Shown: one piece after another, positions 11,765-23,470 of the stretch
Layout of the letters: each line of letters opens with the position of its first letter
Numbering within the stretch: the first letter of the stretch is position 1
Source of the DNA: Piezodorus guildinii
Lineage: Eukaryota > Arthropoda > Insecta > Hemiptera > Pentatomidae
Reading direction: 5' to 3'
Length of the DNA stretch: 64,000 nt
Assembly: GCA_023052935.1 (NCBI GenBank)
Contig: CM041292.1
Location: forward strand, 136,724,951 to 136,788,950
Notes under the pieces: model-generated
The model's input: the letters and a program-made list of their open reading frames with translations, nothing else
Database searches by the model: none
Told to the model about the DNA's origin: nothing
Program-made: the position numbers and the translations under genes

Positions 11765-12010
11765 GGAAAGCTAAACATAGTAGCAAAAATATTATTTTAT
11801 GCGAACTTGTAAATGAAAAAATGGAGAATGATGAAAAGCCGATAAAACTAATGGATTGTTTTAGACAATAGATTATTTAATAAAACACATGTTTCTATAG
11901 AAATTCCATTTAATTAATTATTTATTAGTTTCTGTATTAGAAAATTCTTAAATTGATTTATTAACGGAGGTAATTGAAAGTCGGTTGTTGCCCGAAACAG
12001 ATTTTTTTCT
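11258..12010 (+). repeat. R-family dispersed repeat, copy 1
   Basis: It shares with the copies at 24300, 35775 and 62490 the ordered blocks GCGATCGTGAA, CCAGTTTT, TTTTAGGGTCCC, GTGTGGTAA, TGACAGGTCTTAAAT, GGAAAGCTAAA, GATGAAAAGCCGATAAAACT, TTAATAAAACACATGTTTCT and AACGGAGGTAA. It is non-coding in all frames. No known family matches it from memory. The 3' third is also the inner part of the inverted-repeat arms. Confidence 0.8.
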
Positions 12011-13064
12011 GTTAAAATTAAATATCATTATTAAAGCTCATGCCTAATATATTTGGGCATTAAAAATTATGTTATTATAAAATAATTTACTATCTACAAG
12101 CCTTACTGGAAACTAAAGTTTATAATTACCTATTATTCCGCCACTGAATAAAGGAAAGGTCCCACTCTAAATAACATTGCATAACCACAAAGCTCTACTG
12201 GCCACGAAGATTTAGTTAGGCTGTAGTTTGTCCATGATTAAAGGGCTGGAGTGATTGCTGTAGCTGACGTGATTAAAATCAAAAGAAGAAAACAAAGAGG
12301 ATTACGGGATTAAAATAGAAAAATGTAATAACATATTTTATCAGCTATTATTCTACATAAATAAGTCTAGAAAGTACTTTTTTTATGATATTTTATTCAA
12401 GGTAAGTTAATATATATATAAACTAAACAAATTAAAACAAGGCTTTATTTTTGAATTAGGTAAATATTTGTTGAAGAATAAACTTTATTTGTTCTTTTAA
12501 TTGAATATAATCAAATATACAACACCTGCGGAATTTAAATATTAATATTTCTTTGATTGTTAAAAAAGGAATTTAGATGAGAAAATTAATATTAAATTTT
12601 TAAGCAGAGCCAGTCGAATTAAAACAATAATAATTAATAGAGAAGTATTCCTGATTTAAAAAATAATAAAGTGATCATATTTTGAAAAGAAAATATTTAT
12701 TTACTTCAGTCACACGGCGCATCAAACACATAACCTAAAACACGTTTAGGTTTTACCGGTATGCATCCAGTTGCGCCTTTATTAAGAAATCAGATCAGAA
12801 GATTTTATGATAAGGCGTAATTAAATAAATAAACAACTTAAGCATAGTTAAATAAAAATTTCAAAGAAGAAAATATTTCAATTACAAATAAATTTTATGT
12901 TTACTAAAATTAATAAAAAAAAAAGGCAGAAGGAAGGAATGAATATTTAAAAATATTCTTTAAAGCAAAAATATCTATATTCCTTAATTAATAGGTAGCA
13001 TAGGTTTAATAAAATTCGTTCAAAAATAATTATGATTTCAAAAAACTTGTGACGAAGATAGAAT
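11765..13064 (+). repeat. Right arm of 1.3-kb inverted repeat
   Basis: Reverse complement of 9869-11167. It begins with GGAAAGC at 11765 and ends with AGAAT at 13064. Differences from the left arm are few, for example around 12700-12715 and 12520, which points to a recent inverted duplication. No clear target-site duplication flanks the pair. Confidence 0.9.
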
Positions 13065-13950
13065 CAGGTAAAACATATAAACATATCAACCGTTTATTTT
13101 GAATGTTGCTCCATTTATACTTCTTTTGCGATATTTTTTGTTTAAATTATTTTTTTATCTACATTTATTAAACACAATGAATATTCAACTAATGTAATTT
13201 AAAAAAAAAATGAGATTAACTTGATATACCCCAATTCATTAAAATTAGCATTACCATTGAAAAAATACTTAAAATGAAAGTGGCTAGTTGTATATTAATA
13301 TTCAAACAACATATTAAACAATTAAGCAACTTGATGTCTTCAACATAATACTACAACCAACCAAGCTGGATTTTAGGCATAGATCGAAGTATTGGGGTAA
13401 GCATTAGGATATTTACTAACATTTTTTTCTCTTTCATCTTCCACTGCTTATACTATATAAAATTTTGTAAGCATAATGCCTTCCTGTGAAACTCAGTGTT
13501 TCTTAGGCATTCCTTCAACCAAAATGACATTAAGTTACGAAATTCAGGTTTGTTGCGGCACTATTTGAAACGAAAATTCACGGTCGCCGAAACCACGCGT
13601 TTAATACTGAATATTGAACGAGAGCCTCACCCAAATAAACGGAATTTGAAAATGATCAATAATAAATATTTTAAGTTATGAATACCTTAAATTAAGTTAT
13701 GGCCACTTTCAAAATAAATTGTTCAAATAAATAATTTAGGCTTCATTCCAGTCTAGTGAATTTTTTAATGAAAAAAAAATTCTCTTAAAATCAAAGCGTT
13801 TGGGCTTCAATTTCATTTTTATTCGTTTCAATATTAATAATATTGATAAAGTTAAAAGGTGTTTAAAATTTTCTGTTTGTTATAAGATCTGTTTCATGTT
13901 CATTTGTATTTAAGCACTTGTATTTAGTTATTAGCAGTTTTGGTAACTTC
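13065..13950. other. AT-rich non-coding DNA
   Basis: No element recognised. An open stretch of 61 codons (13496-13681, plus) with somewhat higher GC has no known motif and no clear splice signals. Confidence 0.3.
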
Positions 13951-13954
13951 AATA

Positions 13955-14370
13955 GACAGACGCCTAAACCTTCCAATTAACTACAAAAGACTCATCTACT
14001 TTTCTATCATAAGACAAATCTGAGCACATAAATTTGAGCTTTGGAGCACTAGTAAACCATAGAATTCCTCTCGTATCCAATGCAAAATCTTGATGTTCCT
14101 TACATTTCATTAACATTCTCATTCACAATGACTTTAATGTTTTATTTTTGCTGATTTAATCCCAACCAGGCATCATCCCATTATCATTCTTACCTACTAG
14201 TTTCTAGCCTAGCATCGTCTTCGGTTCCTGATCATCCTCCTAGGTGTCTGAAAAGAAGACAGCACCGAGATCTTCTCGTTCATTCCTGCTAATTGGTCGT
14301 TTCTCTACTAGTGTATCATGTCATTATTTAATGTTTATATCAACCTTAATTGATTTATTAAAGAAGAAGT
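13955..14370 (+). pseudogene. Jockey-family retrotransposon 3' remnant
   Basis: On the plus strand, the frame with stops reads INYKRLIYFSIIRQI, then FELWSTSKP and NSSRIQCKIL, then SSVPDHPPRCLKRRQHRDLL. These align in order with the thumb and C-terminus of the Jockey ORF2 at 51.9-54.6 kb. The middle part is deleted or scrambled, and at least three stops are present. It is an old 5'-truncated insertion. Confidence 0.8.
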
Positions 14371-15352
14371 AGTAAATTACATTAAAAATAATTTTTGAAA
14401 ATAAATGTTGTGATTGGCACTTAATTTTAGGAGTATAAAATAACGTTGAAAGGTTCCGATTATCGAAGGTGATAGAAGACTATTGATATTTTTAAATAAA
14501 AAAAGAAGAAGAAATATTTATTACATTTTCCCTATCCTTCCGTTGACTCACCACAGATTGTTATTCACCGAACCAATTTCAAGGAATTGTGTTTTTGTGA
14601 TATTCCAATGTGATGGCCGGATTTATTTGTTGTAGAGAAAATATCCAGAAAAGAGAAGATGGTGGGCCCTGTTCTCAATAGGTGCTCAGTTGAGAGACCG
14701 ATCCCATTTCGTTTTAACGCTTGAGGGAAAGTTGCCCTGCTCAGGGAGGCAGAAACAGAACCATGTCAAATACACATCTTTCTTCGAATAATCGAACGCA
14801 ATTGACGCAATAGCTGACGCAAAAAAAGTGTGTAGGTGATAATTTCTATACCTGGTAATGTTTTCATTTTATAATATGAGTTTAAAGGACCATTTACAAT
14901 AATTAAGCTATCTGGAATTTCGTTAAAAGGCATTGGCCCTTTTTAGAACAAAAAACAGGTGCGCTCATCATCAACATTTCATAATGTAAATAAATTTGAT
15001 GGGTTTGCATTTAGCAGAAAAATAAAACAACAACAAAAAAAACATTTTAATAGAAATACTATTTAATTTTCATTAAAATATCTGTAAATCACTCAAAAGC
15101 ATGAATAATTAATTATAAATATAACTAAAGCCCGTGGGGTTTTCGCAGCGTTCCATTTATTTCTAATTTATTAATTTTTCTAAAATCTTGCATTTTCCAA
15201 CATAATGTATTATTACTTTTATGTCAGAAAATGGTTCTTCAGCGTGAAATGTTTTTCACTCAGAACCATTTTCTCTATAACTATTATACTATTTTAATAA
15301 GGATATAACCTATTAAAATTAATATTATTTAACTACATTATTGCGATGAGAT
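14371..15352. other. Non-coding DNA with a hairpin
   Basis: No gene. AGAAAATGGTTCT at 15226-15238 and AGAACCATTTTCT at 15262-15274 form a perfect 13-bp stem. A less AT-rich patch lies at 14620-14790, without a recognised motif. Confidence 0.4.
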
Positions 15353-15640
15353 AGGGTAGTAAGTGGCTGAATGGCTAAAGGGCTAGTCTCCCAAGCCAAA
15401 GCTTGTTAGTTCGAATCCCATTCCCGAAGAGACTTTTTTGAGCATTTAATTACTCACAGCATCTCCTCTGGGTATGTGAGACCCATCAGCCAAATGGTGG
15501 CCACTCACAAAAATAGGCACTGGGAGTGGTGACTCTATCCTATAAAAACTTCACCGAGTAACGACTGTGTATCCTCCTAGCAAATTACACCGGGCGGCAT
15601 AGGTCCTACGCGGCTTGTCGCGCCCCTGAAAAAATAACGC
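15353..15640 (+). mobile_element. tRNA-derived SINE, family B, copy 1
   Basis: The head resembles a tRNA gene: TGGCTGAATGGCTAAAG as the A-box region and GTTCGAATCCC at 15411-15421 as the B box, spaced as an internal pol III promoter. It is followed by a GC-richer body with GGTATGTGAGACCCATCAGCC and GGTGGCCACTCAC, and a tail block TTACACCGGGCGGCATAGG...GCGGCTTGTCGCG before an A-rich end. Parts of the body recur in reverse at 60945-61125 and of the tail at 44716-44778. The head lacks proper acceptor pairing, so it is not a functional tRNA gene. Confidence 0.75.
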
Positions 15641-16809
15641 GATTCGTTTCGTTAATGTTGTTGGTGATTTTTTTTGATTATGGTTTCGCAGAAAGTGGCA
15701 GTTGATTTAGAAGAATACGTTGTGGCATATATTCATCCTAAAATTATATAGCGGATTTTAAAACAGGTGTAAAAACCAATTGCGGCTTTCTAAAAGCATT
15801 ATGATACAACTCAATCATTCCATATTTTATTTCCGATAAATCGTTTTTATTAAATATTTTACGATTTTTTTTTTCAGCAATAAATTCATGTTTATGAAGC
15901 AAAGAAATCTTCATTATTTTCTTCCAGATAATCCATATAATTTTTAAATATAAGCTTTATGATACATTTTAAACTGTCCTAAATAATGATTTTATTATAC
16001 TAAATTCTTCATTAATGGTTATTGATTTAAATGTTTTTTTTATATAAAGAACGGAGAATAAATACTCCGTTAACTATTTGCGCGTAATTAGAAGCTAGTT
16101 GAAAAAAAAAAACCAATGGCATAATGAAGAGTCATGAAGAGTCCCTACTTTTCACAACATTGAAAAATATATAAATATTTGCGCTTTGGAAACAAAAGTT
16201 ATTTCAACACATTTCCAGATCGTTATTGCCGATCGATGGTTTGTGATTGGTTTTTTTTCGCGGTTTGACGTTCTGTATGAAGTTCCTCAAGACCACTAAA
16301 AGAAAATATAATTTATTTTCGACGTATCTAGTAATTGTCAATATCGCTATATAGGTAAGATTAAGTAGATATCTTGATATTTTGGGGATACTTATACGTG
16401 AGCGGAACGTTTGCTAATTATGGAATTAACAAACGTTCAATTAATATTTGTAAGTATTGAGTTGATTCAGTTAGCAAACTCGATTTTTTTTAAAATATGT
16501 ATTTCATTTATAAAGTTTACTTTCAGATAACAAATACAATTTAAAAAAGTTTCACCATTTACAGAAAACACATTATTTATTATCCTTTTAAAAGTAAAAT
16601 AAAGATAGCTATATTTTAAAAAGCTCTGTAAAATATTTACACACTTTAATATTTTTAGCATATACAATAGTTTATATATTTATGTTAGAGTGCTTCCATT
16701 GGGAAGCTTCTCTACATCCAGTTTCATCCCATTTTTATTATTTACTTATTTCAATTGACTTTAATATTTATTATACAGTAGTAATATCCAATAAAATAAA
16801 TATTAAATA

Positions 16810-16814
<5 letters not shown>
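15641..16814. other. AT-rich non-coding DNA
   Basis: Nothing assigned. A small hairpin, GAACGTTTGCTAATT against AATTAACAAACGTTC, lies at 16404-16437. Confidence 0.4.

Positions 16815-16886
<72 letters not shown>
16815..16886. repeat. (TA)n microsatellite
   Basis: About 35 TA units with one phase slip near 16848. Confidence 0.95.
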
Positions 16887-16890
<4 letters not shown>

Positions 16891-17439
16891 TAGACCCACT
16901 TTTTCCGTACAATGACCAAGGAGTACAAAATATTTAGATCGAAACCTTTTAAAATTATATGTTCGGAATTATTCAAAAAATCTTAAGAAATATATTAAAC
17001 AAAATTAGGACCCCTTCCCAATATTTTATAGAAGCTAGTGGCAACGGAACCATTATACCACCATATGTGTCAAATATGGTCTCCGAGTCAAGTATGTATC
17101 ATTTTTTCTTATTGATTATGATATCTTTTCATCGCCTATTTCTTTTTTCTTCTATCCATATTCATATATTTTCCCGTAACATATCCTGACATATAATTGT
17201 TAGTTTAATATTACATTATTTTAAAATTTAAAATTATTTTTTATTCATATTGTTTCTCTTTTCTAATGACTATGTTCTTTTTATATATTACATATGCTCT
17301 TAACTATGTTTTTAATAAATTACCATCAAATATCACTTCAAAATTGTTCATATTTAAAAATATATATATATTTTAATTGTTCACATATTGTTCCTTAGTC
17401 GTTTTTTCATTTGCTTAGTCCCTCTTTATATATTCTTAT

Positions 17440-17650
17440 TGAAATATTATCATCTTAATTTTGTTTACTTCCTTACTGTTCAACTATCATCTTATTAATT
17501 AATTGTATAACTGTCATCCATACTTTATTACTATCATCTTAATTTTGTTTATTTCCATACTTTATAACTGTCATCTTATTATCATTTAACATTTAATTTT
17601 ATTTGTTATCATATTATTTTACTGTCACCATATTATTATTATAAACCTAA
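17440..17650. repeat. Degenerate T-rich tandem repeat upstream of hammerhead motif
   Basis: Imperfect repetition of CATCTTAATTTTGTTTA, TTCCATACTTTATAACTGTCATC and similar phrases. It ends about 50 bases before the hammerhead-like motif at 17700. Confidence 0.55.
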
Positions 17651-17694
17651 CGCATTATTAATGCTATGATTACATTGGTTGTTATCTGGTTTCT

Positions 17695-17745
17695 CTTACC
17701 CCTGATGAAGGCCCACCATGCTAGGCCGAAACGTCGGCACATAAT
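17695..17745 (+). ncRNA. Hammerhead-ribozyme-like motif (Penelope type)
   Basis: The sequence has CTGATGA (17702-17708), then AGGCC, a ten-base loop, GGCC, then GAAAC (17728-17732) followed by GTC. This matches the conserved hammerhead core: both catalytic boxes, a stem II of at least four GC pairs, and a minimal ACGU helix III with a GUC cleavage site. Minimal helix III is characteristic of the hammerheads known in Penelope-like elements and retrozymes, which work as dimers. Helix I is weak, with only two clear pairs, so this copy may be inactive. No Penelope RT is visible nearby. Confidence 0.55.
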
Positions 17746-19641
17746 TAAAATAGCACTTGTTTTAAATGTGTGTTTCTATTTTATGACCGCGCCCCAACCA
17801 TCATCCTCATCTATGTGTCAAATATGTAAATTGGTTTGTGGAATGTCATTGATACATCTAAAAGAACAGAATCATTTTTAAAGCTTGTTCAGGCATTAAA
17901 AGATGATTTACGATTTGAGCCCATAAGCAAAGCAGAAGAGTGAAAAAAATAGAACTTCAACAACGATTTTATATATTTTACAAAGCAAAAAAAAATGAAG
18001 ATTTGGAAAAATATGTGTTGACCAATCTACTCCTATCCTTAAAAATCACTATTTTATTAAGAAAAAGCTTTGACTTCAACATGTAAGAAAAGAAACCTAA
18101 CAAATATCATATAAATTATAAACAGTATTAGTGTTTCATAAAAATCGCATCACCTATCTTTAATATTTTATGGTAATGAATTGAATATATTTTTTTTCTC
18201 TACTCATCATACACTCAATGAAATGAAGAAATTAAACAAAAAATAATAAATACATTTCTTAGTTTTAGGTGCTTTTAGTCTACTTCAAGTTTTTTTAACT
18301 GCCACCAGAATGAAAAATTTATTATGTCAAATTTTAATCATTTTGCTATCAGGAACAATTAACATTGTGAGATTACATGAAGTAAAACAATTTTAACGGC
18401 GACAAAAATCAACAGTGGTCATAGTTTTGAAAATTGATATTATAATTTATTGTACGAGAGAACTTAAACTTCTATATTTTTTTCAATAATTTTTATGTGA
18501 TTTTCTTTTATTTTCAATATATATAATTTTTGTTTGTGTAACAGTCTTTTGTAAAAACATGCGGTTATATTTAATTTCAGAAACATTTTTTTTTCTTTTG
18601 AGCGATGCAATTTCTATGACCACGAATGTATAAATATTTTTTCTATTTATAATATAATATTGTACTTAACCATTATTACAAATATTGTTGTACAAGTATC
18701 AGTTCTCATTCTAACCATCCTTCAATTTCATCTACACATACTACATACACTTTTTTTTTTTTTTTTACAGAATCTCTAGAAGAAGACCTACGTTGTTTTC
18801 GTTTTTTTAAAAATTGTTATTTATAAAAATAAAAAAAAAAATTACTTTAAGTGATTTATTTATAAATCTTACAAATATTTATTGATGACCTTACTTTTTT
18901 AATACAGATACCTGTGTTTAGTCAAAACATTTATTTTACCCATTGAAAGTTATTTTATGATACATTATTGTATATATATTTCATTGTAATTTTATTGCTG
19001 TTAAATATTGCATGAATGTAGAATGTATGATTATGATTCACGGCTATTATTGATGTCCAAATTGAGACAGATTGTAATAATACTCAATAAAATTGTTGCT
19101 GTTGATCATTTTTTGAAATCAAAAGTGATCTGAGTATATAAATATTAAAAAAAAAAAAAAATATGAAAAAAAAAAAAAAAATATGAGGTGCTTTAAAAGT
19201 CAATTTCTAAAATTTAACTTGAATATTCTATAATATATCAAAATACAAATACCCACATCTATAAGAACAAAAGTGAAACACATAACATCATTATTAAAAA
19301 TGATTCACATTGGTAAATCGGGCTTTTGTCATATTTAATGCCTTGTTGCTGTAGATAAATTATAAAAGTTAAAGAGACTTAATCCCATTAAAAGTTACTT
19401 GAATTGAAAATGTTATGACTGACCCATGATCATAGATGGGTCAAGCATTAAAGCAGTATTTACTGATTATAAATTATTGAAATAAATAGAAACTGAAGAA
19501 AAATATAAAGAAATTTAAGTGAGGAATATAAAAAAAAATATTTTAAACATACAAGTAATTTGGATTGTTCGATTTTAAATATTACAAAATGTTGCCATAG
19601 TAAAATCCATGTAGATTTATATTAAATGTAGTTCTTTTATC
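17746..19641. other. AT-rich non-coding DNA
   Basis: No gene or element recognised. Homopolymer A and T tracts are at 18750-18770 and 19150-19180. Confidence 0.4.
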
Positions 19642-19653
19642 ATATATATATAT

Positions 19654-19708
<55 letters not shown>
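19642..19708. repeat. (TA)n microsatellite
   Basis: About 33 TA units with one phase slip near 19664. Confidence 0.95.
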
Positions 19709-19710
<2 letters not shown>

Positions 19711-20989
19711 TATCACAAACACCAAAAATAAAGTTTCTAATACAATTGTTATATTTTTCATTGTATAAATTACAATTATTGCATTGCATATATTCAATAT
19801 GTGTTATAATTTAAAGTAGCTCAGTATTTGAAAATAACATTGTTGGATCTAAATCCTATCAATTAGTTAATAAACTAAACATTCTATTTTTTATTAAATC
19901 GATTATAGTGTTTTTCCGTTCATAGGATTTTTTTTAAATTAAACTTTTTTAACACGATTGATTTGTATAATAAACCCGAAAATACTATTATAAAAAAATA
20001 AAAAAACTTCACATATTTTTAGCATTAATATCAAAATCTTTTAAGATGCATCAACGGATGCAAATATTATTTCAGTTTAGTTTTGTTCAGAGATCGTTAA
20101 TGCAGTTTACTCAAATTTAATTAAAATGATAACATAATAAGTCTTAATTAAATAGAGGAAGATAATGCCAGTTTACCATTAGCAACTATTAGATAAAGGC
20201 TAATCCGTTTCAATAAGGAGTATGGATTTAGAAATGTGCTTTGTTCTCCAGACAATGAGCTGATGTCACAAATTGCCTTGATAACAAAGAGAAGCAGTGC
20301 CGCTTTGATATTGTTTGCAATCTCTTGTCTAAGACAACTCATTTATACATAAGCCGAAAAGTAATTCTTTAAATTATAATCTAATAATACTACAATATAA
20401 GAGCGTTAATTAAAAAAAAAAAAATATTTTGATTTAATAGTATGTCAATATTTTTAAATATTGAAATTTAAGTGAAAATGTACAATAGTGAGGGATTTTT
20501 TTTTTAATTTGTTCTCATGAAACCCTATAGAGATAAATTACATGCTTGTTTTGTTTTCTTTTGTTGCCAGTATTCCCTATTATTTTCAACTCGCCACCTC
20601 GCTAATTAACAAGGTTTTTCTTCTAATTTTTGCTGGGATAGTGGTTTTTTATAATAGTGATTTTTCAGTATTATTTACATGGGATATTATAAAATACAAC
20701 ATACCTCGTTTTTATTAATAAATAAAAATATTTCAAATTTTAATTTCTGTTGTATCGTGTTTAATTTACGTAGTCTTCACTAAGTTAAATAATTTAATTC
20801 TTGACGTTCTTGCCGATTGCTGTCTTTTCACTTCAAGTGAAATGGTTGTAATCAAAACACTCACTGATAATGATTTCATCTTATACTATTTAATATGACT
20901 AAGGAGCTGGAAACCGGAGTGTTCTAAATCCTTGAAGAAAAGTGCAAAGTGCTAAAATAGCGATAACATGCCAAAGTTTTGGAGAGTCT

Positions 20990-21285
20990 AGTACTCACCA
21001 CAAGAGTCACTTGTTGATCGCAACACCCAATAGGCCGTAGAGGAAAGATGCTACTAGCGTAGGCACAGGTACTGGCACGACATCCTTGACGGGGGATGAC
21101 ACCCCTACCGGCGAAGAGTTCAGATGTGAAGTACGCTGAAGACAAGATCGCGATACCGACTGGGAAGAAGGACTGTGACCCTCCTGTGACCGCTGCCGGC
21201 TCCCGACTGAACTCCGCGACCGCTTTAACATCGATTTTAAGAGCAGGTGGTGGGGCGCCCCAACCCCTAGGTATTATACACTCCC
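20990..21285 (-). other. GC-rich exon-like cargo inside inverted-repeat element
   Basis: This block is strikingly less AT-rich than anything nearby. On the minus strand it is open in two frames (20924-21295, 123 codons; 21007-21231, 74 codons). The 74-codon frame ends in a hydrophobic run (VPTLVASFLYGLLGVAI). The block is followed on that strand by GTGGTGAGTAC, a good splice donor, and preceded by GGCAATTAGGG, a possible acceptor. It may be an exon picked up by the element, as in Pack-type TIR transposons. No protein family is recognised. Confidence 0.3.
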
Positions 21286-21524
21286 TAATTGCCACTAGCT
21301 TACTCCGCTTTTTACTATTTCTCTCAAGATTAGAACGGTATATTATAAATAATTTGAGAGAATTATTACTTTAAATGAAAACTTGAGTAGACAAAAAAAA
21401 AAGTAAGATAAATATTTAACAATATAAGATGAAATCATAATCAGTGACTGTTTTGATTACAAACATTCCGCTTAAATTGAGGATTATAGGTCGACTGTAG
21501 AAATTATCATAGCTAGAAATAATT

Positions 21525-21684
21525 GGGATTCAGTCTTTCTAAATATTTTAATTTTGCTGACGTTTCAGGTAAAACTCAGTTTATGCTTGATATAGCTCAG
21601 TAATGCTTTGATGATGGCTCACAAGTTTGAGCCGAAAAGTCAGCAAAATTTAAAAATTAAGAATGACTGACTCCCAGTGATTGC
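21525..21684. repeat. Nested 160-bp palindrome with hammerhead-like core
   Basis: GGGATTCAGTCTTTCT...TTTTGCTGACGTTTC on the left pairs with GAAAAGTCAGCAAAA...AGAATGACTGACTCCC on the right. The right half has TTGATGA, GGCTC, loop, GAGCC, GAAAAGTC (21607-21640), a hammerhead-like core with one changed base in each box. It interrupts the right arm of the surrounding element. Confidence 0.6.
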
Positions 21685-21942
21685 CATGATCCCAGAGTGC
21701 TATGATAGCAATCGGCAAATACTCTAATAGCTAAATAATTTTTCTTCGTGAACATTACTTTAAATTAGACACTATACAACAGAAATTAAATTTTTAAATA
21801 TTTATTTTAAATAAGAAAACAAGGTATGTTGTACTTTATAATATCTCGTGTTAACAATATTGAAAAATCGCTAGTACAAAACACGACTATTCCCGCCAAA
21901 AGTTAGATTAAAAACCTTGTTATCAGGTGAGTTGAAAATAAT

Positions 21943-22752
21943 TACCAATTTCATAAAAATATTAGCTAATTGAAACGCAGATTTTCAAAAGGCACTAAAG
22001 AAAAGTTTTTACGGAATTGATTTTTTTTTTAATTTTATATATTTGTGTTATCATTATTTAGCTTTATCTAAATCTTCTATTTAATTTTATCTAATGAACA
22101 CTAAGTCCTTTAAAAACGTTATTTGGAAATACAATCATTTTCTAAAGGTACTATAATACACATTTAGTTTCGTTCCAAACCATACTGAAACATTTGATTT
22201 CATAACTTCAATATGATGTTATTTCATTTATTAGGACTTTTCAACCATAAGGGTCATTTGCACTCGCTTCTGCAGTACATACACTAAAAAAGAAATCGAG
22301 ATTTGATGCGGAAAGTATCAAATTTTAATAATATACTAATGAGAGTTTTTCGCGCTTCTTGTAAAGCTTCCTGGAATTGATATAGTACTTCATGGAAATC
22401 AACTGATAAAATCGTCACAAAATAATTTCAAACTCCACAGCGCGATATATCAATTTCATAAATTACGGATTCTCTTATAATTAAAAAAATATCATTGATA
22501 GAAAGCCGTTTATAAGAGCCGATAGACTCCTCATGGAAATCGTTCATTATTACCCGAGATGTTAGTAAAAAGTCCTGACATATGTCACAAAAATTAAATA
22601 AATGTAATCATCTAGACCATCTGTTAAATATACTTAACTAATACTGATTTAAAAATCATAATAATAATGTTTACTGTTCTTTCGCTGCCTCCTTGGTGTC
22701 ATCAGTTTCGAGTAACAGCCTCGGCCCATCTCGTTCTGATCCCTGTCACTGG

Positions 22753-22757
<5 letters not shown>
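21943..22757. other. AT-rich non-coding DNA
   Basis: Nothing assigned. Confidence 0.4.

Positions 22758-22805
<48 letters not shown>
22758..22805. repeat. (TA)n microsatellite
   Basis: About 24 TA units directly adjoining the 3' end of the minus-strand Jockey-2 remnant. Confidence 0.95.
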
Positions 22806-22811
<6 letters not shown>

Positions 22812-23470
22812 TAAACAGATCTTTATTAAGTAATATTACAATCAGTCCAATTTAAGACATTTTTAATAGTGATAAAGTACAACATTCATACTACATTCAC
22901 ACGGTATATACAAAACAATAAATTTATATAATAATAAAACAATATAAATATATACAAAACAAAATAAATAAAAATATATACGGAAGTCACTCATACCTAT
23001 CTACAATCCTCAAGCATACAGCACGTGAGTGGAGAATCGAGCCAATGCTAGAACTCCAATATACACGTACATGTTACAAGAGATCTCGAGGCCACTGCCG
23101 TTTCATGGGGATGGTAAGGATGTGTGAAGCTGGATAAGGATTAAGCTAGGGGATTAGGGTGATGGATAATGTTCCGATAGAATTTAGAGAATTTTGATGG
23201 TATAAAGTAATAATAAGGGTTGGTGACATAATAAGGAACATTGACTATGGTTCTGAGGACTTTGGATTGGAAGGATTGAATGCGTTTGATGTTAGTAAAT
23301 CTGGCGGTTCCCCACAGTTAAAGTCTGTAGGTCCAGATAGGTTTCAGTACTGTCTTGTATATTAGCAGTTTGTTTTCTAAGGATAGTTTAAAATTTCTGT
23401 TCAGTAGTCTGTGTAATGGGCCAAATCGTTGATTAAGTTCTTGCTGCTTAAGTCTGTGGGTTCTAAGTTA
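22806..23470 (-). pseudogene. Second Jockey-type family, 3' remnant
   Basis: On the minus strand, frames read LRTHRLKQQELNQRFGPLHR, then LLIYKTVLKPIWTYRL, LWGTARFTNIKRIQSFQSK and LRTIVNVPYYVTN. This is the thumb and C-terminal region of a Jockey-clade ORF2, clearly different in sequence from the family at 51.7 kb. One stop interrupts the segment before LWG. It is followed by about 400 bp of 3' UTR and ends with an AATAAA signal just inside the (TA)n array. A second copy of only this 3' end lies at 34745-34865 on the same strand. Confidence 0.82.

Larger units (their letters stand above)
20579..21942. mobile_element. Inverted-repeat element with GC-rich cargo and nested hairpin
   Basis: The left arm (20579-20898) and right arm (21409-21942) are diverged reverse complements: ATTATTTTCAAC at the left end pairs with GTTGAAAATAAT at 21931-21942, AACAAGGTTTTT with AAAAACCTTGTT, and ATGATTTCATCTTATA with its complement at 21422-21440. 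The right arm is longer because about 215 bp (21487-21702), including a hammerhead-type hairpin, interrupts it. Between the arms is a GC-rich block with no similarity to the arms. No transposase is present, so the element would be non-autonomous. Confidence 0.7.

Noticed and set aside
9818..13064. Helitron 3' hairpin and element
   Set aside because: No TC start, no CTRR end next to the hairpin and no Rep/helicase sequence.
15353..15432. Genuine tRNA gene
   Set aside because: A and B boxes are present, but the acceptor stem does not pair and the sequence runs into a SINE body shared with other loci.
21007..21295. snRNA gene, because of GTACTCACC-like sequence
   Set aside because: No Sm site or snRNA domain order could be found; an exon-like cargo explains the composition better.
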